From: Bradyrhizobium sp. 149 | Lineage (GTDB): Bacteria > Pseudomonadota > Alphaproteobacteria > Rhizobiales > Xanthobacteraceae | DNA length: 64,000 nt | NCBI RefSeq assembly: GCF_023073915.1 | Contig: NZ_JADPKK010000017.1 | Location: 62,001-126,000 of the forward strand | Direction of reading: 5' to 3' | Shown: piece by piece, positions 8,030 to 16,571 of the stretch | Layout: the number at the start of each line of letters is the position of its first letter | Numbering within the stretch: the first letter of the stretch is position 1 | Translations under genes and position numbers: made by a program | The notes under the pieces: generated by a model | Databases searched by the model: none | What the model was told of the DNA's origin: nothing | The model's input: only the letters and a program-made list of their open reading frames with translations

Positions 8030-8752
8030 TCACGCACGATTCAAATCTTGTTTTTTTGACCTTGGGGCAGGCAAACATCCGCCCACGTGGTCGTTGCCAC
8101 CGTGCGCGGCGATGAACATGGCGACGGCCGACCGGCAATAGGATTCGATTTCGTTGTCGTCCTCTGCTCTCGCCTGATCGAAGCGTGCGATCATCAGGAG
8201 ATCGGATCCTTTGAAAAGCGCGGCAAACAAGCGGGCGGACCGGAGAGGATCGGGCACGTTCAGAACCGCCCTCGCGTGCAACTGACGCAACATGGCCTCG
8301 ATTTGGGCGATGACATGGGCGGGGCCGGCTTCGTAATGGAGCTTGCTTAACGACTTTTGATTTGTCTTGTCGGCCATGACCATGGCTTCGACACTGCGGA
8401 CGTCTGATCTCAACAGCGTGCGAAGCAGGGATGATCCCACCGCCATGAGCTGATCTTCGACCGAACCGTCGACGCCTCCAAGAAGGGCCTGTGGTGCAAA
8501 CAACTGATGGCAGCCGGCCGCGAGGGCCGCGCTGAACAGCGCCTCCTTGTTCTCGAAGTGCCTGTAGATGCTGAGCTTGGATATCTTCGCGCGCTGGGCG
8601 ACCTTGTCCAAGGTCGTCGCTTGAAAACCCAATTCCACAAAGAGTTCGCTCGCGGCGTCGACTATCGTTTGGCCAAGCGCCTCGTTGGCGGGCCGGCCGC
8701 GCCGGCCCTGGCTTTTTTCGATCACGACAATTCCAGTACTTGACAGTATCAT
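8030..8752 (-). CDS. TetR/AcrR-family transcriptional regulator
   Basis: A 240-residue TetR protein. A basic arm (QGRRGRPANEAL) precedes the helix-turn-helix with FQATTLDKVAQRAKISKLS and IYRHFENKEALF around residues 45-75; the C-terminal half matches the AefR-like TetR group. I start it at the ATG at 8752, 14 codons inside the open frame. It is divergent from the flavoprotein gene at 8840, and the intervening 87 bp contain GATAC/GTATC inverted repeats that could be its operator. It probably represses the 8840-10524 genes. Confidence 0.85.
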   Translation of the reverse strand: MILSSTGIVVIEKSQGRRGRPANEALGQTIVDAASELFVELGFQATTLDKVAQRAKISKLSIYRHFENKEALFSAALAAGCHQLFAPQALLGGVDGSVEDQLMAVGSSLLRTLLRSDVRSVEAMVMADKTNQKSLSKLHYEAGPAHVIAQIEAMLRQLHARAVLNVPDPLRSARLFAALFKGSDLLMIARFDQARAEDDNEIESYCRSAVAMFIAAHGGNDHVGGCLPAPRSKKQDLNRA

Positions 8753-8766
8753 ATTTCTTGCATTAC

Positions 8767-8782
8767 GATACCACATAGTATC
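8767..8782. promoter_or_regulatory. Inverted repeat, possible TetR operator
   Basis: GATAC-CACATA-GTATC lies between the divergent TetR (8752) and flavoprotein (8840) genes. A further GTATC half-site follows TTGACA near 8738-8748. Binding is inferred from symmetry and position only. Confidence 0.4.
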
Positions 8783-8839
8783 TGAAATGTGCAAGCCAAT
8801 GGGTAGGTTTTAACCTGTCCTCCCACGGAGCCCATCACC

Positions 8840-9736
8840 ATGGATGACGTCATCATCATCGGCGGCAGCTTTGCCGGTCTCGCCGGCGCCCTGCAGCTCG
8901 GCCGTGCCCGCCGCAAGGTCACCGTTCTCGATACCGGCCTGCCGCGCAACCGCTTCGCCGGCCACTCGCATGGCCTGCTCGGCCACGATCACAAGCCGCC
9001 GATGGACATCCTGGCCGAGGCGCGGCAGCAGCTGGCGCGTTATCCCACGATCAAGCTGGTCAGTGCCCGGGCCGAAAGCGTTTCCGGCGCGATCGACGAT
9101 TTCAACGTCCTCACTTCCGATGGCGAAAGCTTTGGGGCGCGGCGCCTGATCCTGAGCTATGGCGTCGTCGACCAGATGCCTGATGTTCCGGGCTTTGCCG
9201 AAGGCTGGGGCACCTCCATCGTCCCCTGCCCCTATTGCGACGGCTTTGAAGTCGCCGGCCAGCATTGGGGCCTCGTCTGGTCCGGCCCGCAGTCGCACAA
9301 TCAGGTCAGGCTGTTCCACGATTGGACCGACAGGTTGACGCTCTTCGCCGATGGTCACGACATTCCGCCCGATATCCGGGCCGATCTGGCGCGCCGCAAC
9401 ATACCTGTCGTCGATGGCCGGATCACCGGGATCGCCCAACGCGGGGCCCATAACGCCACCGTCAGACTCGATACCGGCCCCGATGTCGCGGTCGACATCC
9501 TGTTCGCGCATCCGCGCAACAAGCCGTCCGCAAGCCTGCATGAAACACTGGGCCTCGCCACGGTCAAAACACCCCTCGGCATTATACTCAAGGTCGACGA
9601 GCGCCGCGAAACCAGCATGCCCGGCATCTACGCCGCCGGCGACCTCGCCAATCCCATCACGCCTCCATCGGTCACTCTGGCATCATCGCACGGCGCGATG
9701 GCGGGTATCTTCGCCCAGCAGTCGATGCTGGTTTGA
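8840..9736 (+). CDS. NAD(P)/FAD-dependent oxidoreductase, thioredoxin-reductase-like
   Basis: A 298-residue flavoprotein. It has the FAD-binding start DDVIIIGGSFAGLAGALQLG and VTVLDTG, a redox-active pair CPYC (Cys130, Cys133) in the NADPH domain, and the second FAD motif GIYAAGDLANP near the C terminus. The length and CxxC placement match low-molecular-weight thioredoxin reductases and the related small disulfide-forming oxidases. The NADPH-binding GxGxxG is poorly conserved (GLVWSGPQSHN), so it may use oxygen as electron acceptor, as in gliotoxin-type oxidases, instead of reducing thioredoxin. Confidence 0.85.
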   Translation: MDDVIIIGGSFAGLAGALQLGRARRKVTVLDTGLPRNRFAGHSHGLLGHDHKPPMDILAEARQQLARYPTIKLVSARAESVSGAIDDFNVLTSDGESFGARRLILSYGVVDQMPDVPGFAEGWGTSIVPCPYCDGFEVAGQHWGLVWSGPQSHNQVRLFHDWTDRLTLFADGHDIPPDIRADLARRNIPVVDGRITGIAQRGAHNATVRLDTGPDVAVDILFAHPRNKPSASLHETLGLATVKTPLGIILKVDERRETSMPGIYAAGDLANPITPPSVTLASSHGAMAGIFAQQSMLV

Positions 9737-9768
9737 GTGCAGGCGCCACTCCGAAGTCAGGATCTCCG

Positions 9769-10524
9769 ATGACCGACGACCTTCCCATTGTGCTCCTCCA
9801 CGGCTCCGCCACCGGCTCCCACTCCTGGGCCGCGGTCCGCACGGGTCTTGAGGCGCACGGCGCCAGGGTGTTGGCACCCGACATGCTCGGCTACGGACGG
9901 TCGCCGACACCGAGCGAGGCGTGGCAGCCAAAGGACGAGGTGGCCCACCTGCGCAGCTGGCTCGACATGCAGGGCGTCGGCGCGTTCCACCTCGTCACCC
10001 ACTCGCTCGGGGCATTTTTCGGACTTCACCTGCGGCTGGCCGTCGGATCCCGCGTGGCGCGGCTCACGTTGATCGATCCTGTCGTCGTCAGCGTGCTGCG
10101 CGCGCCGGAGGAGGAAGACGCCCTGCGCGAGGTGCAGACCCTCTACGATCGGTTCATGCGCGCGTTGCCGGATCACGGTGCGGCCGCCTGCCTGTTGATG
10201 GAGCACTGGAGCGGCGCCGGCGCGTGGAACGCGCTGGGCGAGAAGGGGCGTGCGCTGGTTGCACGGCTCGCACCGCGGCTACGGCTCGAGATGATCGCCA
10301 GCGAAGCCGACCGGACCACGCTCGCCGAGTTCACCTCGACCGCGGTGCCGACCTCGGTGCTCGTCGGCGAACGAACGTCGGCCGCTCCGCGGTCGGTGAG
10401 CCGTCTGCTCGCGGGAGCGTTCGACGCCCGCACGGTCGTTGTCCCCGGGGCTGCACACATGATCCCGCTGACCCACCCGGCCGCGGTCGTCGAGGCGATT
10501 CACGCCGACATGGTGGCGTCGTGA
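9769..10524 (+). CDS. Alpha/beta-fold hydrolase
   Basis: A 251-residue hydrolase with PIVLLHGSATGSHSW (oxyanion hole), nucleophile segment VTHSLGAFFG in which THSLG replaces the usual GxSxG Gly, and a C-terminal GAAHMIPLTHP with the catalytic His. I take the ATG at 9769; an in-frame TTG at 9733 overlaps the previous stop but has no ribosome site. It follows the flavoprotein by 32 bp and is probably co-transcribed. Substrate not known. Confidence 0.83.
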   Translation: MTDDLPIVLLHGSATGSHSWAAVRTGLEAHGARVLAPDMLGYGRSPTPSEAWQPKDEVAHLRSWLDMQGVGAFHLVTHSLGAFFGLHLRLAVGSRVARLTLIDPVVVSVLRAPEEEDALREVQTLYDRFMRALPDHGAAACLLMEHWSGAGAWNALGEKGRALVARLAPRLRLEMIASEADRTTLAEFTSTAVPTSVLVGERTSAAPRSVSRLLAGAFDARTVVVPGAAHMIPLTHPAAVVEAIHADMVAS

Positions 10525-10649
10525 GCCGCGCCGAGCAGAAACGGCACAGTCGAGACGCGATCGTTACATCCGCGGGCACTTCTCGATCCTAGTCGGTCGG
10601 CCTCGAACAGCCCCGTCAACCAATTAAACTCCAATTCCAGGAGTCGCCA

Positions 10650-10721
10650 GTGAAGTTGTTCGGTCACACCACTCTCATTACCGGCGGGAGCGCCGGTATC
10701 GCTCTGGAAACCTTGACATGA
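10650..10721 (+). pseudogene. 5' remnant of a short-chain dehydrogenase gene
   Basis: A GTG start with CCAGGAG upstream opens a 23-codon frame, VKLFGHTTLITGGSAGIALE and three more residues, ending in TGA. This is the typical N terminus of DltE/YciK-like SDR enzymes, including the TGxxxGI dinucleotide motif, but nothing of the remaining 200 or more residues follows. Its TGA overlaps the ATG of the NmrA-like gene (ATGA at 10718-10721), so the scrap may now serve as a translated leader. The 125 bp before it hold no other gene. Confidence 0.6.
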
Positions 10722-11644
10722 AACACTCCTATCCCATCCTTGTCACCGGTGCCGCCGGCCAAGTTGGAGCGATCGGACCGAGCGTAACGAAGTCTCTGCT
10801 GGAGCGCGGGCTGAAGGTGCGCGCCATGGTCCGCCAGGATGACGGCCGGGCGGAATCGCTGAGGGCACTTGGTGCCGAGGTGATCGTCGGAGATCTGTTC
10901 GACCTGGACGCGGTGCACCGCGCCGTGGATGGCTGCAAGCGCCTGTACTTCAGCATGTCGGTCAACGAGAAGTATCTCGAGGCTACGACGAACGTGGCGG
11001 TGGTTGCCCGGCACCATGGCGTCGAAGCATTCGTCAACATGTCGCAGATGACGGTCTCGGAGATGAGCATCCGCGAGACCGCGCGCAGCCCGCAGCACAA
11101 GCAGCACTGGCTGGCCGAGCAGGTCTTGCGGTGGAGCGGCTTGCCGGTGGTCACGATGCGTCCCACCGCCTTCATGGACGCGTTCTTCTGGCGATTTGCC
11201 GTTCCGACGGTCACCGCTCAGGACGCGCTGATGTTGCCCTTCGGAGAGGCAAAGACGTCGCCAATCGCCGCCCACGATGTTGCGCGGTGCGTGACAGAGG
11301 TGTTGGCGAATCCCGAGTCTCACCTTGGAAAGGTTTACGAGCTGACGGGTCCCCGTGCGGAGACTCTTCGCGAGGTCGCCGAAGATTTCACGAGAGTCTT
11401 GGGGCGCCCAATCACCTACATGAACATTCCGTTGGAACCGTGGCTGGAGAGCCTGCGATCCTTTGGCGCATCCGCACACGTGGTCGCGCACCTGGAGTCG
11501 ATGGCATTGCTGCACCGGGACGGCCGATACGACCGATCCTCGGACGATGTGAACCTGCTGACCGGTGTGTCGCCGATGTCGATCGAGGACTTCGTGCGCG
11601 CGCATCAGGACGACTTTCGGAAGACAGACGCGCGCAAGCCGTAA
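10718..11644 (+). CDS. NmrA-like NAD(P)-binding oxidoreductase
   Basis: A 308-residue atypical SDR. It starts with a Rossmann motif (ILVTGAAGQVGAIGPSVTKSL), then VRAMVRQ, which marks NADP preference, and GDLFDLDAV. The body matches the NmrA/azoreductase-like family (QHWLAEQVLRWSGLPVVTMRPTAF written in parts). The canonical YxxxK pair is not in the expected place, so it may be a sensor or quinone reductase of the QOR2 type. Its ATG sits inside the stop of the SDR remnant, giving translational coupling. Confidence 0.83.
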   Translation: MKHSYPILVTGAAGQVGAIGPSVTKSLLERGLKVRAMVRQDDGRAESLRALGAEVIVGDLFDLDAVHRAVDGCKRLYFSMSVNEKYLEATTNVAVVARHHGVEAFVNMSQMTVSEMSIRETARSPQHKQHWLAEQVLRWSGLPVVTMRPTAFMDAFFWRFAVPTVTAQDALMLPFGEAKTSPIAAHDVARCVTEVLANPESHLGKVYELTGPRAETLREVAEDFTRVLGRPITYMNIPLEPWLESLRSFGASAHVVAHLESMALLHRDGRYDRSSDDVNLLTGVSPMSIEDFVRAHQDDFRKTDARKP

Positions 11645-11737
11645 TCTTTCGCTTATAGGCCGGATGAACTGCATCGTCTCGGAAGCCCCCGGCGGTCGCC
11701 ACTGCGCCCAGTGACCGGGCCAGAACAAGGATATGTC

Positions 11738-12598
11738 ATGGCACAGCACAATGCCGGTCAGGTCGCCGACTGGAATGGCCAAAGCGGGGAGCGTTGGGTC
11801 GCTAACCAGGCCCGGCTCGACGCCATGGCGGCGATGTTCGGCCAGGCCGCGATCGAAGCCGCCGCGCCCGCGACGGGCGAGCGCGTGTTGGACATCGGCT
11901 GCGGCGCGGGCGCGTCGAGCCTGGCTCTGGCCGCCCGCGTCGGCGCGGGGGGCCATGTGCTGGGCGTGGACATATCCGAACCGCTGATCGGCAGAGCGCG
12001 CGCGCTTGCGCCACAGGATATACCGGTCCAGTTCCGGGTGGCCGACGCTGGCAGCGCCGAGCTGCCCGAGGGCGCGTTCGACATCCTGTTCTCGCGCTTC
12101 GGGGTAATGTTCTTTGACGATCCTACGGCGGCGTTCGCTCATATGCGCCGGGCGCTCAAGCCGGGCGCGCGGGTCGCTTTCGTCTGCTGGCGCGGCATGG
12201 CCGAGAACGATTGGGTGCGATTGCCGATGGACGCGATCAAAGGCATCGTCCCGCCGACGGCGCCCGATCCCGAAGCGCCCGGTCCATTCTCGTTCGGCGA
12301 CCGGGGGCGGGTGGGTCGGATCCTGACGGCGGCCGGGTTCACCAATATCGCTATCGCGCCCTTCGATGCTTCCGTCCCGTTTGGCGAGGGCGCGACGCGG
12401 GACGCGGCGATCGACGACGCGGTGAAGATGACGTTCGAGGTCGGCCCGCTGTCGCGCGTGCTCGCTGATCAGCCCGACGACATCCGCGCCCGCGCCTCGG
12501 CCGCAGTTCGTGCCGCCTTCGCGGGCCGCGCCGGCGAGCGGTCGGTGATGATCGACAGAGCGACGTGGATCGTCACGGCGCGCAATCCCGCAAGCTGA
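11738..12598 (+). CDS. Class I SAM-dependent methyltransferase
   Basis: A 286-residue methyltransferase of the Methyltransf_11/25 type. Motif I is VLDIGCGAGASSLALA (residues 45-60), the acidic residue after strand 2 is in VLGVDIS, and motif post-II is DILFSRFGVMFF. Similar proteins act on small molecules or ubiquinone-type quinones; no substrate can be named. The ATG at 11738 fits family length and is preceded by AAGGATATG; the frame extends to 11711. It is 93 bp after the NmrA-like gene. Confidence 0.85.
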   Translation: MAQHNAGQVADWNGQSGERWVANQARLDAMAAMFGQAAIEAAAPATGERVLDIGCGAGASSLALAARVGAGGHVLGVDISEPLIGRARALAPQDIPVQFRVADAGSAELPEGAFDILFSRFGVMFFDDPTAAFAHMRRALKPGARVAFVCWRGMAENDWVRLPMDAIKGIVPPTAPDPEAPGPFSFGDRGRVGRILTAAGFTNIAIAPFDASVPFGEGATRDAAIDDAVKMTFEVGPLSRVLADQPDDIRARASAAVRAAFAGRAGERSVMIDRATWIVTARNPAS

Positions 12599-12864
12599 CA
12601 GGGATTAGCAGGGGAGACGCCCCGCTCGGTGCAAAGCGAGTGACGCTGCCGCGCGGAAGCCCATCGGGCGAAGGCGGGCTGCAACATCAATTGCTTGAGC
12701 CGTTACCGAACTTTCCGGTGGACTGGCTGATTTTGTTGGTGCCAGACATGGTCAGGATCACGACACTCCCGCTTGCGACACGCGATGTCCGCGAGCGCAT
12801 CCAGCGGCGGATGTGCGGCGCCGCCCTGCTTCTCATTCCTGCCTCTCTCATTTCGGGACTGAAC

Positions 12865-14514
12865 ATGCGCAAGCTTCTGGCGATTTTGGTGATCTCGTGC
12901 TGGGCCACCTTGGCTGACGCACAAAAGGCCGACCTCATTGTCACGAATGCAAAAATCGTGACGCTGGATCCTGCATCGACGATCGCGCAGGCACTCGCAG
13001 TCCGCGAAGGCAAGATCGTTGCAGTTGCCGGCAACGATGCCATGGAAGGCCTGATCGGGTCCGCAACGCGCCGCATCGACGCCGGCGGACGCACGATCAT
13101 CCCCGGATTGATCGATTCCCATATTCACGCCGTGCGCGCCGGATTGACCTACGCAACCGAGGTCAACTGGATCGGCGCGAAGACCATCGGCGAGGCCATG
13201 GAACGCCTGCAACAGGCGGCCAAAGCGCGCCCGGCGTCCTGGATCATCGTGGCCGGCGGCTGGAGCGAATTGCAATTTGCGGAGAAGCGGCGGCCAACGC
13301 TCGCCGAGGTGATGTCGGCCGTTCCTGACAATCCGGCTTACATCCAGCTGTTCTATTCGGCGGTGCTGATGACGCCGAAAGCGCAGCAAACGCTCGGGAT
13401 TTCCACGGATCAGTTGCCGGGCGGTATCACGGCCGAACGCGCCGCATCGGGCGACCCCACGGGCTGGTTCAACGGGTCCATTGTCAGCATCTCCGCACTG
13501 TTCGATCGCCTGCCGAGGCCGAATTTCGAAGAGAATGTCGCAGGCACAAGGCAGTTCTTCACGGAGCTCAATCGTCTTGGAATTACCGGGATCGTGGATC
13601 CCGGCGGCTTCAGCATCTATCCCAGCCACTATGCCGCCCTGCAAAAGCTCTGGCGTGATAAATCACTTTCGGTGCGGGTCGCCTTCAGCCTATTCGCCCA
13701 GAATGTCGGCGCGGAATTCGACGAGTACAAGGCTCTCACGCCGTTCCTGCCGATGGGATTCGGCGACGACATGCTGCGATTCAACGGAATCGGCGAGCGG
13801 ATCACCGGCGCCATGTACAACAACAACGCGCCCGACGCGGCCGCCAAGGACAAGTTCCGCGAGATCGTTCGCTGGGCCGCCAAACAAGGGCTGACGGTCA
13901 CCATTCACTGGCAGGAAGACAAATCCGTCCATCACCTCCTGGACCTCTATGACGAGGTCAACAAGGAGACGCCGCTTGCCCCGTTGCGCTGGTCCATCGC
14001 CCATCTCGACAACACCTCGCCCCAAACGCTGGCGCGCATGAAAGCCCTTGGTGTCGGCTGGACCATGCAGGACGCGATGTACCTTGGAGGCGACCATATC
14101 GTGGCGCAGGCCGGAGAAGCCGCGCGCCAGATGCCGCCCATCGTCACGGCGTTGCGCACGGGCGTCCATGTCGGAGCCGGCACTGATGCGCATCGGGTCG
14201 CATCCTACAATCCGTTCGTTGCGCTGCAATGGATGCTCGACGGCAAGACCGTCGGCGGACTATCGACGCGCGGCCCGGACGAAACACCCAGCCGCGAAGA
14301 TGCCTTGCGCCTGTACACCGTGGGAAGCGCCTGGTTCTGCTTCGACGAGACGCGACGCGGCACGCTCGAAATCGGCAAGCTTGCCGACTTCGCGATTCTC
14401 GATCAGGATTTCATGTCCGTCCCCGTCGAGCAAATCGGCGCCACGGCGTCTCTGCTGACGTTCGTCGGCGGCAAGGTCGTTTACGCAGCGGATGCTTTCT
14501 CGATCGCAAAATAG
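12865..14514 (+). CDS. Exported amidohydrolase-family metal-dependent hydrolase (YtcJ-like)
   Basis: A 549-residue protein with a short signal peptide (MRKLLAILVISCWATLADA), so it probably acts in the periplasm. After LIVTNAKIVTLDP comes the metal-binding GLIDSHIHA (HxH), a YtcJ-type insertion, a later VTIHWQED and the GTDAHRV segment with the catalytic Asp. YtcJ relatives are putative amidases of the urease superfamily acting on N-acyl or formamide-like compounds. The gene is isolated: 266 bp upstream show no other gene, and the next gene begins 166 bp later. Confidence 0.87.
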   Translation: MRKLLAILVISCWATLADAQKADLIVTNAKIVTLDPASTIAQALAVREGKIVAVAGNDAMEGLIGSATRRIDAGGRTIIPGLIDSHIHAVRAGLTYATEVNWIGAKTIGEAMERLQQAAKARPASWIIVAGGWSELQFAEKRRPTLAEVMSAVPDNPAYIQLFYSAVLMTPKAQQTLGISTDQLPGGITAERAASGDPTGWFNGSIVSISALFDRLPRPNFEENVAGTRQFFTELNRLGITGIVDPGGFSIYPSHYAALQKLWRDKSLSVRVAFSLFAQNVGAEFDEYKALTPFLPMGFGDDMLRFNGIGERITGAMYNNNAPDAAAKDKFREIVRWAAKQGLTVTIHWQEDKSVHHLLDLYDEVNKETPLAPLRWSIAHLDNTSPQTLARMKALGVGWTMQDAMYLGGDHIVAQAGEAARQMPPIVTALRTGVHVGAGTDAHRVASYNPFVALQWMLDGKTVGGLSTRGPDETPSREDALRLYTVGSAWFCFDETRRGTLEIGKLADFAILDQDFMSVPVEQIGATASLLTFVGGKVVYAADAFSIAK

Positions 14515-14680
14515 GAGCTGGAGGACCGCCGCGCCGCTCTCACGAAATCTCGGGCTGTTGTCCAATGCAGCAATAAATGGCAACGCAGTTGTCGTCCGTT
14601 TGTATTCTTGATTATCGCCCTGGCCAAACCCCCGCCGTATAAGGCGACAGTCGACCACTCTCTCACGGCAGGAGAATTTC

Positions 14681-14809
14681 ATGACCAATGAAAAAGGCCC
14701 GAACATCAAGAAGAAGCAGAAATGCAAAAATTGCGAGGGCAAAGGTTTGCTCAAGAAGGGCGACAAGGTGGTGAAGTGCCAGCGCTGCAAGGGCACGGGG
14801 GTGCGGTGA
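14681..14809 (+). CDS. Very small DnaJ-type zinc-finger protein (42 residues)
   Basis: A 42-codon gene with GGAGAA 7 bp before its ATG. The product is Lys-rich and is essentially two half zinc fingers of the DnaJ central-domain type: CKNCEGKG at residues 15-22 and CQRCKGTG at 33-40, so four Cys could bind one zinc ion. No J domain or substrate-binding domain exists. The same kind of Cys pairs are found in the next gene (15066). Because DnaJ zinc fingers bind unfolded clients, a stress or redox role near the Hsp20/FtsH cluster is plausible but unproven. Confidence 0.72.
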   Translation: MTNEKGPNIKKKQKCKNCEGKGLLKKGDKVVKCQRCKGTGVR

Positions 14810-15065
14810 CGTTGAGGTGATGGCCTCTCTCTAGCCAGGTAAAGGCATGGCGCTGCCATGCAAGACCTGGACGACCAGCATCCCGTCTCGGCGGGCCCTC
14901 AAATTCTCCGCCAGGGTACACCGCCATCGCCCTGGCGCACTACGGGTGTGCGTTGAACCGCGTCGATGGGTGAAACGATGGCGGCCGGTCGTGGACCGAG
15001 GTGCGAATCCCGCCATTGGCACTTCCTGCGCCATTGCGCGTTGCGGTCTTTTCGAGGAGGTGCAG

Positions 15066-15284
15066 ATGACCCGGACCAAAGCTTCCGACGCGCAAAGCGC
15101 ACAGACCGGAGCGCAGCCAGCCAGCCCGGCGACGCTCAATCCCGGCGATGAAGCCGCGCCGGGAACACCCGGCACCGGCGAGGATGTCTGTCCTGACTGT
15201 CACGGCAAGGGGCAAATCGACGGCGCGAGCTGCGCGACTTGCGGTGGGAGCGGGACCGTCATTCGGGCGGTCGGGGGCGCCTGA
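15066..15284 (+). CDS. Small DnaJ-type zinc-finger protein (72 residues)
   Basis: The ATG at 15066 has GAGGAGG upstream. The first 43 residues are Ala/Thr/Pro-rich and likely disordered; the end carries CPDCHGKG and CATCGGSG, two CxxCxGxG half-fingers that would form one zinc site. It lacks every other DnaJ domain. It is 256 bp after the 42-residue protein of similar build, which suggests a duplicated family. Function not known; a chaperone accessory or zinc-buffer role is only a guess from the neighbourhood. Confidence 0.7.
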   Translation: MTRTKASDAQSAQTGAQPASPATLNPGDEAAPGTPGTGEDVCPDCHGKGQIDGASCATCGGSGTVIRAVGGA

Positions 15285-15300
15285 CGCAAAAGCTCGTGTT

Positions 15301-15350
15301 GAACCGCCGGCGATACGGGCCGCCTGTCTTGCCAGGCGGCGGTGCGGTTC
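15301..15350 (+). terminator. Nested hairpin after the 72-residue zinc-finger gene
   Basis: GCCGCCTG (15319-15326) pairs with CAGGCGGC (15333-15340), and outside it GAACCGC (15301-15307) pairs with GCGGTTC (15344-15350). It lies 17 bp after the stop codon. There is no T-run, so termination would not be classical. Confidence 0.35.
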
Positions 15351-15458
15351 GGTGCGCCCCAAACAATGCGCAGTCACTCTGCGGATGAGACTTCCTGCTT
15401 CCTAGCAACAATCAGCCTTCGGCCGTGTTCTCCGAAAAAGGAAACATGGAGGCGCGCC

Positions 15459-15638
15459 ATGAGCAAGGATTCCGGACTGAAGCCTGACGACTTCCCGATC
15501 GAAGCCGACAAAAACGAACTGAAAACCCACAAGGGCGAGCCGGTGGCCTCGGCCGAGTCGGAAAAGATCGCGGATCAGATCGCGGAACGGCTGAACGAGC
15601 ATGCTCACCAGGAAGAGCAGGATCGTTGGTCGGCCTAG
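15459..15638 (+). CDS. Small acidic protein of unknown function
   Basis: A 59-residue hydrophilic protein (starts MSKDSGLKPDDFPIEADKN) with a predicted amphipathic helix in SEKIADQIAERLNEHAHQEE. GGAGG lies about 8 bp before the ATG. No catalytic or metal motif is visible. Similar short acidic proteins are common in bradyrhizobia without known roles. It stands alone between the zinc-finger gene and the 77-residue gene, on the same strand as both. Confidence 0.6.
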   Translation: MSKDSGLKPDDFPIEADKNELKTHKGEPVASAESEKIADQIAERLNEHAHQEEQDRWSA

Positions 15639-15801
15639 GCACCTCGCCGCGTAGGAACGACCTTGGGCCGTTGCGTATTGGGCCGCGCCGGGTCCTTACC
15701 ATTCCGGCAATGGCGGCCTCGGCTCCAAGCCCCGCCCCCGGGCCACAAGCCGGGGCCGCCTGACGGGGATCGGCCCGTCATGGAGGACTGCGTTAGAGAC
15801 C

Positions 15802-16035
15802 ATGGAGGCGCCCACACCAGGGATGCAAAACCCGCTTCGACAGGCACGGCTCTACGGCTACCTGATCGAACGCGAGGGCGCGCTGTTTCATCCCGGCGGC
15901 AATCACCCGCTGTGCGGAGCAAGCATGGCGCGACGAATGATCGCGGCGGGCTTGCTGGTGAAAGCCGGCGATCGCTACGAGCTGACGTCCAAAGCGCAGG
16001 AACGGATCGCCTCGAGCGCGATGAGTTCGGGATGA
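15802..16035 (+). CDS. Hypothetical 77-residue protein
   Basis: A small basic protein with a pattern of helices and a short hairpin (RQARLYGYLIEREG, MARRMIAAGLLVKAGDRYELT) that looks like a winged-helix fold, in which a GLLVKAGDRYELT wing would be typical. No experimentally known family is recognised. The upstream 160 bp contain GC-rich inverted repeats (about 15720-15780) but no obvious promoter. Function unknown; DNA binding is possible. Confidence 0.5.
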   Translation: MEAPTPGMQNPLRQARLYGYLIEREGALFHPGGNHPLCGASMARRMIAAGLLVKAGDRYELTSKAQERIASSAMSSG

Positions 16036-16157
16036 GCCATCGTTGCATTTGCGGGATTTCCGCTCCCGCACAGGAACACGTGCGTCCCGAGATCTTTGCC
16101 TAACCGTAGCGGTCCGATCGGCACGGGCATGTGACGACGTCAAGCAAAGGAGCGGAC

Positions 16158-16454
16158 ATGAAAGCGTTAGTTCTCGCAGGGCTCGTTGCGGCCCTCGCAT
16201 CCTCCCCTTCCGCATTCGCGCAAGGCGGCGCGGGTGCGTCCAGAACCGGGTCGAGCATCGACTCCTCGGGCACCGGCGGCACGACGGGAGCGGGAGCCTC
16301 CAGCCTCAACACGTCATCGGACAATAATGGCGGCGGCGCCAACGCACCGGCCAAGTCGACGACAACGCGGCCAGGCGACAACGACACAAGGCAAACCCAG
16401 GGAGGCCAGCAGGCCATGCCGGGCTCCGGCTCCACGGGAGCGAACCGCAAATAG
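16158..16454 (+). CDS. Secreted Gly/Ser/Thr-rich small protein
   Basis: A 98-residue protein with a clear signal peptide (MKALVLAGLVAALASSPSAFA) and a mature part made almost only of Gly, Ser, Thr, Ala and Asn, therefore disordered. AAGGAG precedes the ATG. No domain is recognised. Comparable low-complexity exported proteins are frequent in Bradyrhizobium and have no assigned function. The convergent gene at 16572 shares the terminator hairpin at 16540-16565. Confidence 0.6.
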   Translation: MKALVLAGLVAALASSPSAFAQGGAGASRTGSSIDSSGTGGTTGAGASSLNTSSDNNGGGANAPAKSTTTRPGDNDTRQTQGGQQAMPGSGSTGANRK

Positions 16455-16539
16455 GCGCGCCGCGAACGCCTGGACCATCCCGAAATGGACAGCGCTCGAG
16501 AAGACTCCGCGCATCATCCAGCGGATAGCCCTCATGAAA

Positions 16540-16565
16540 AAGGCCCGGATGATCTTCCGGGCCTT
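16540..16565 (-). terminator. Rho-independent terminator for the 16572-16850 gene
   Basis: AAGGCCCGGA (16540-16549) and TCCGGGCCTT (16556-16565) form a perfect 10-bp stem with a 6-nt loop. On the minus strand the stem is followed by a run of T, and it begins 6 bp after that gene's stop. It may also stop transcripts from the plus-strand gene ending at 16454. Confidence 0.8.
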
Positions 16566-16571
16566 GTCTCG

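Noticed and set aside
10664..12142. Long minus-strand frame (492 codons) across the NmrA-like and methyltransferase genes
   Set aside because: It spans two well-supported sense genes and contains no known domain.
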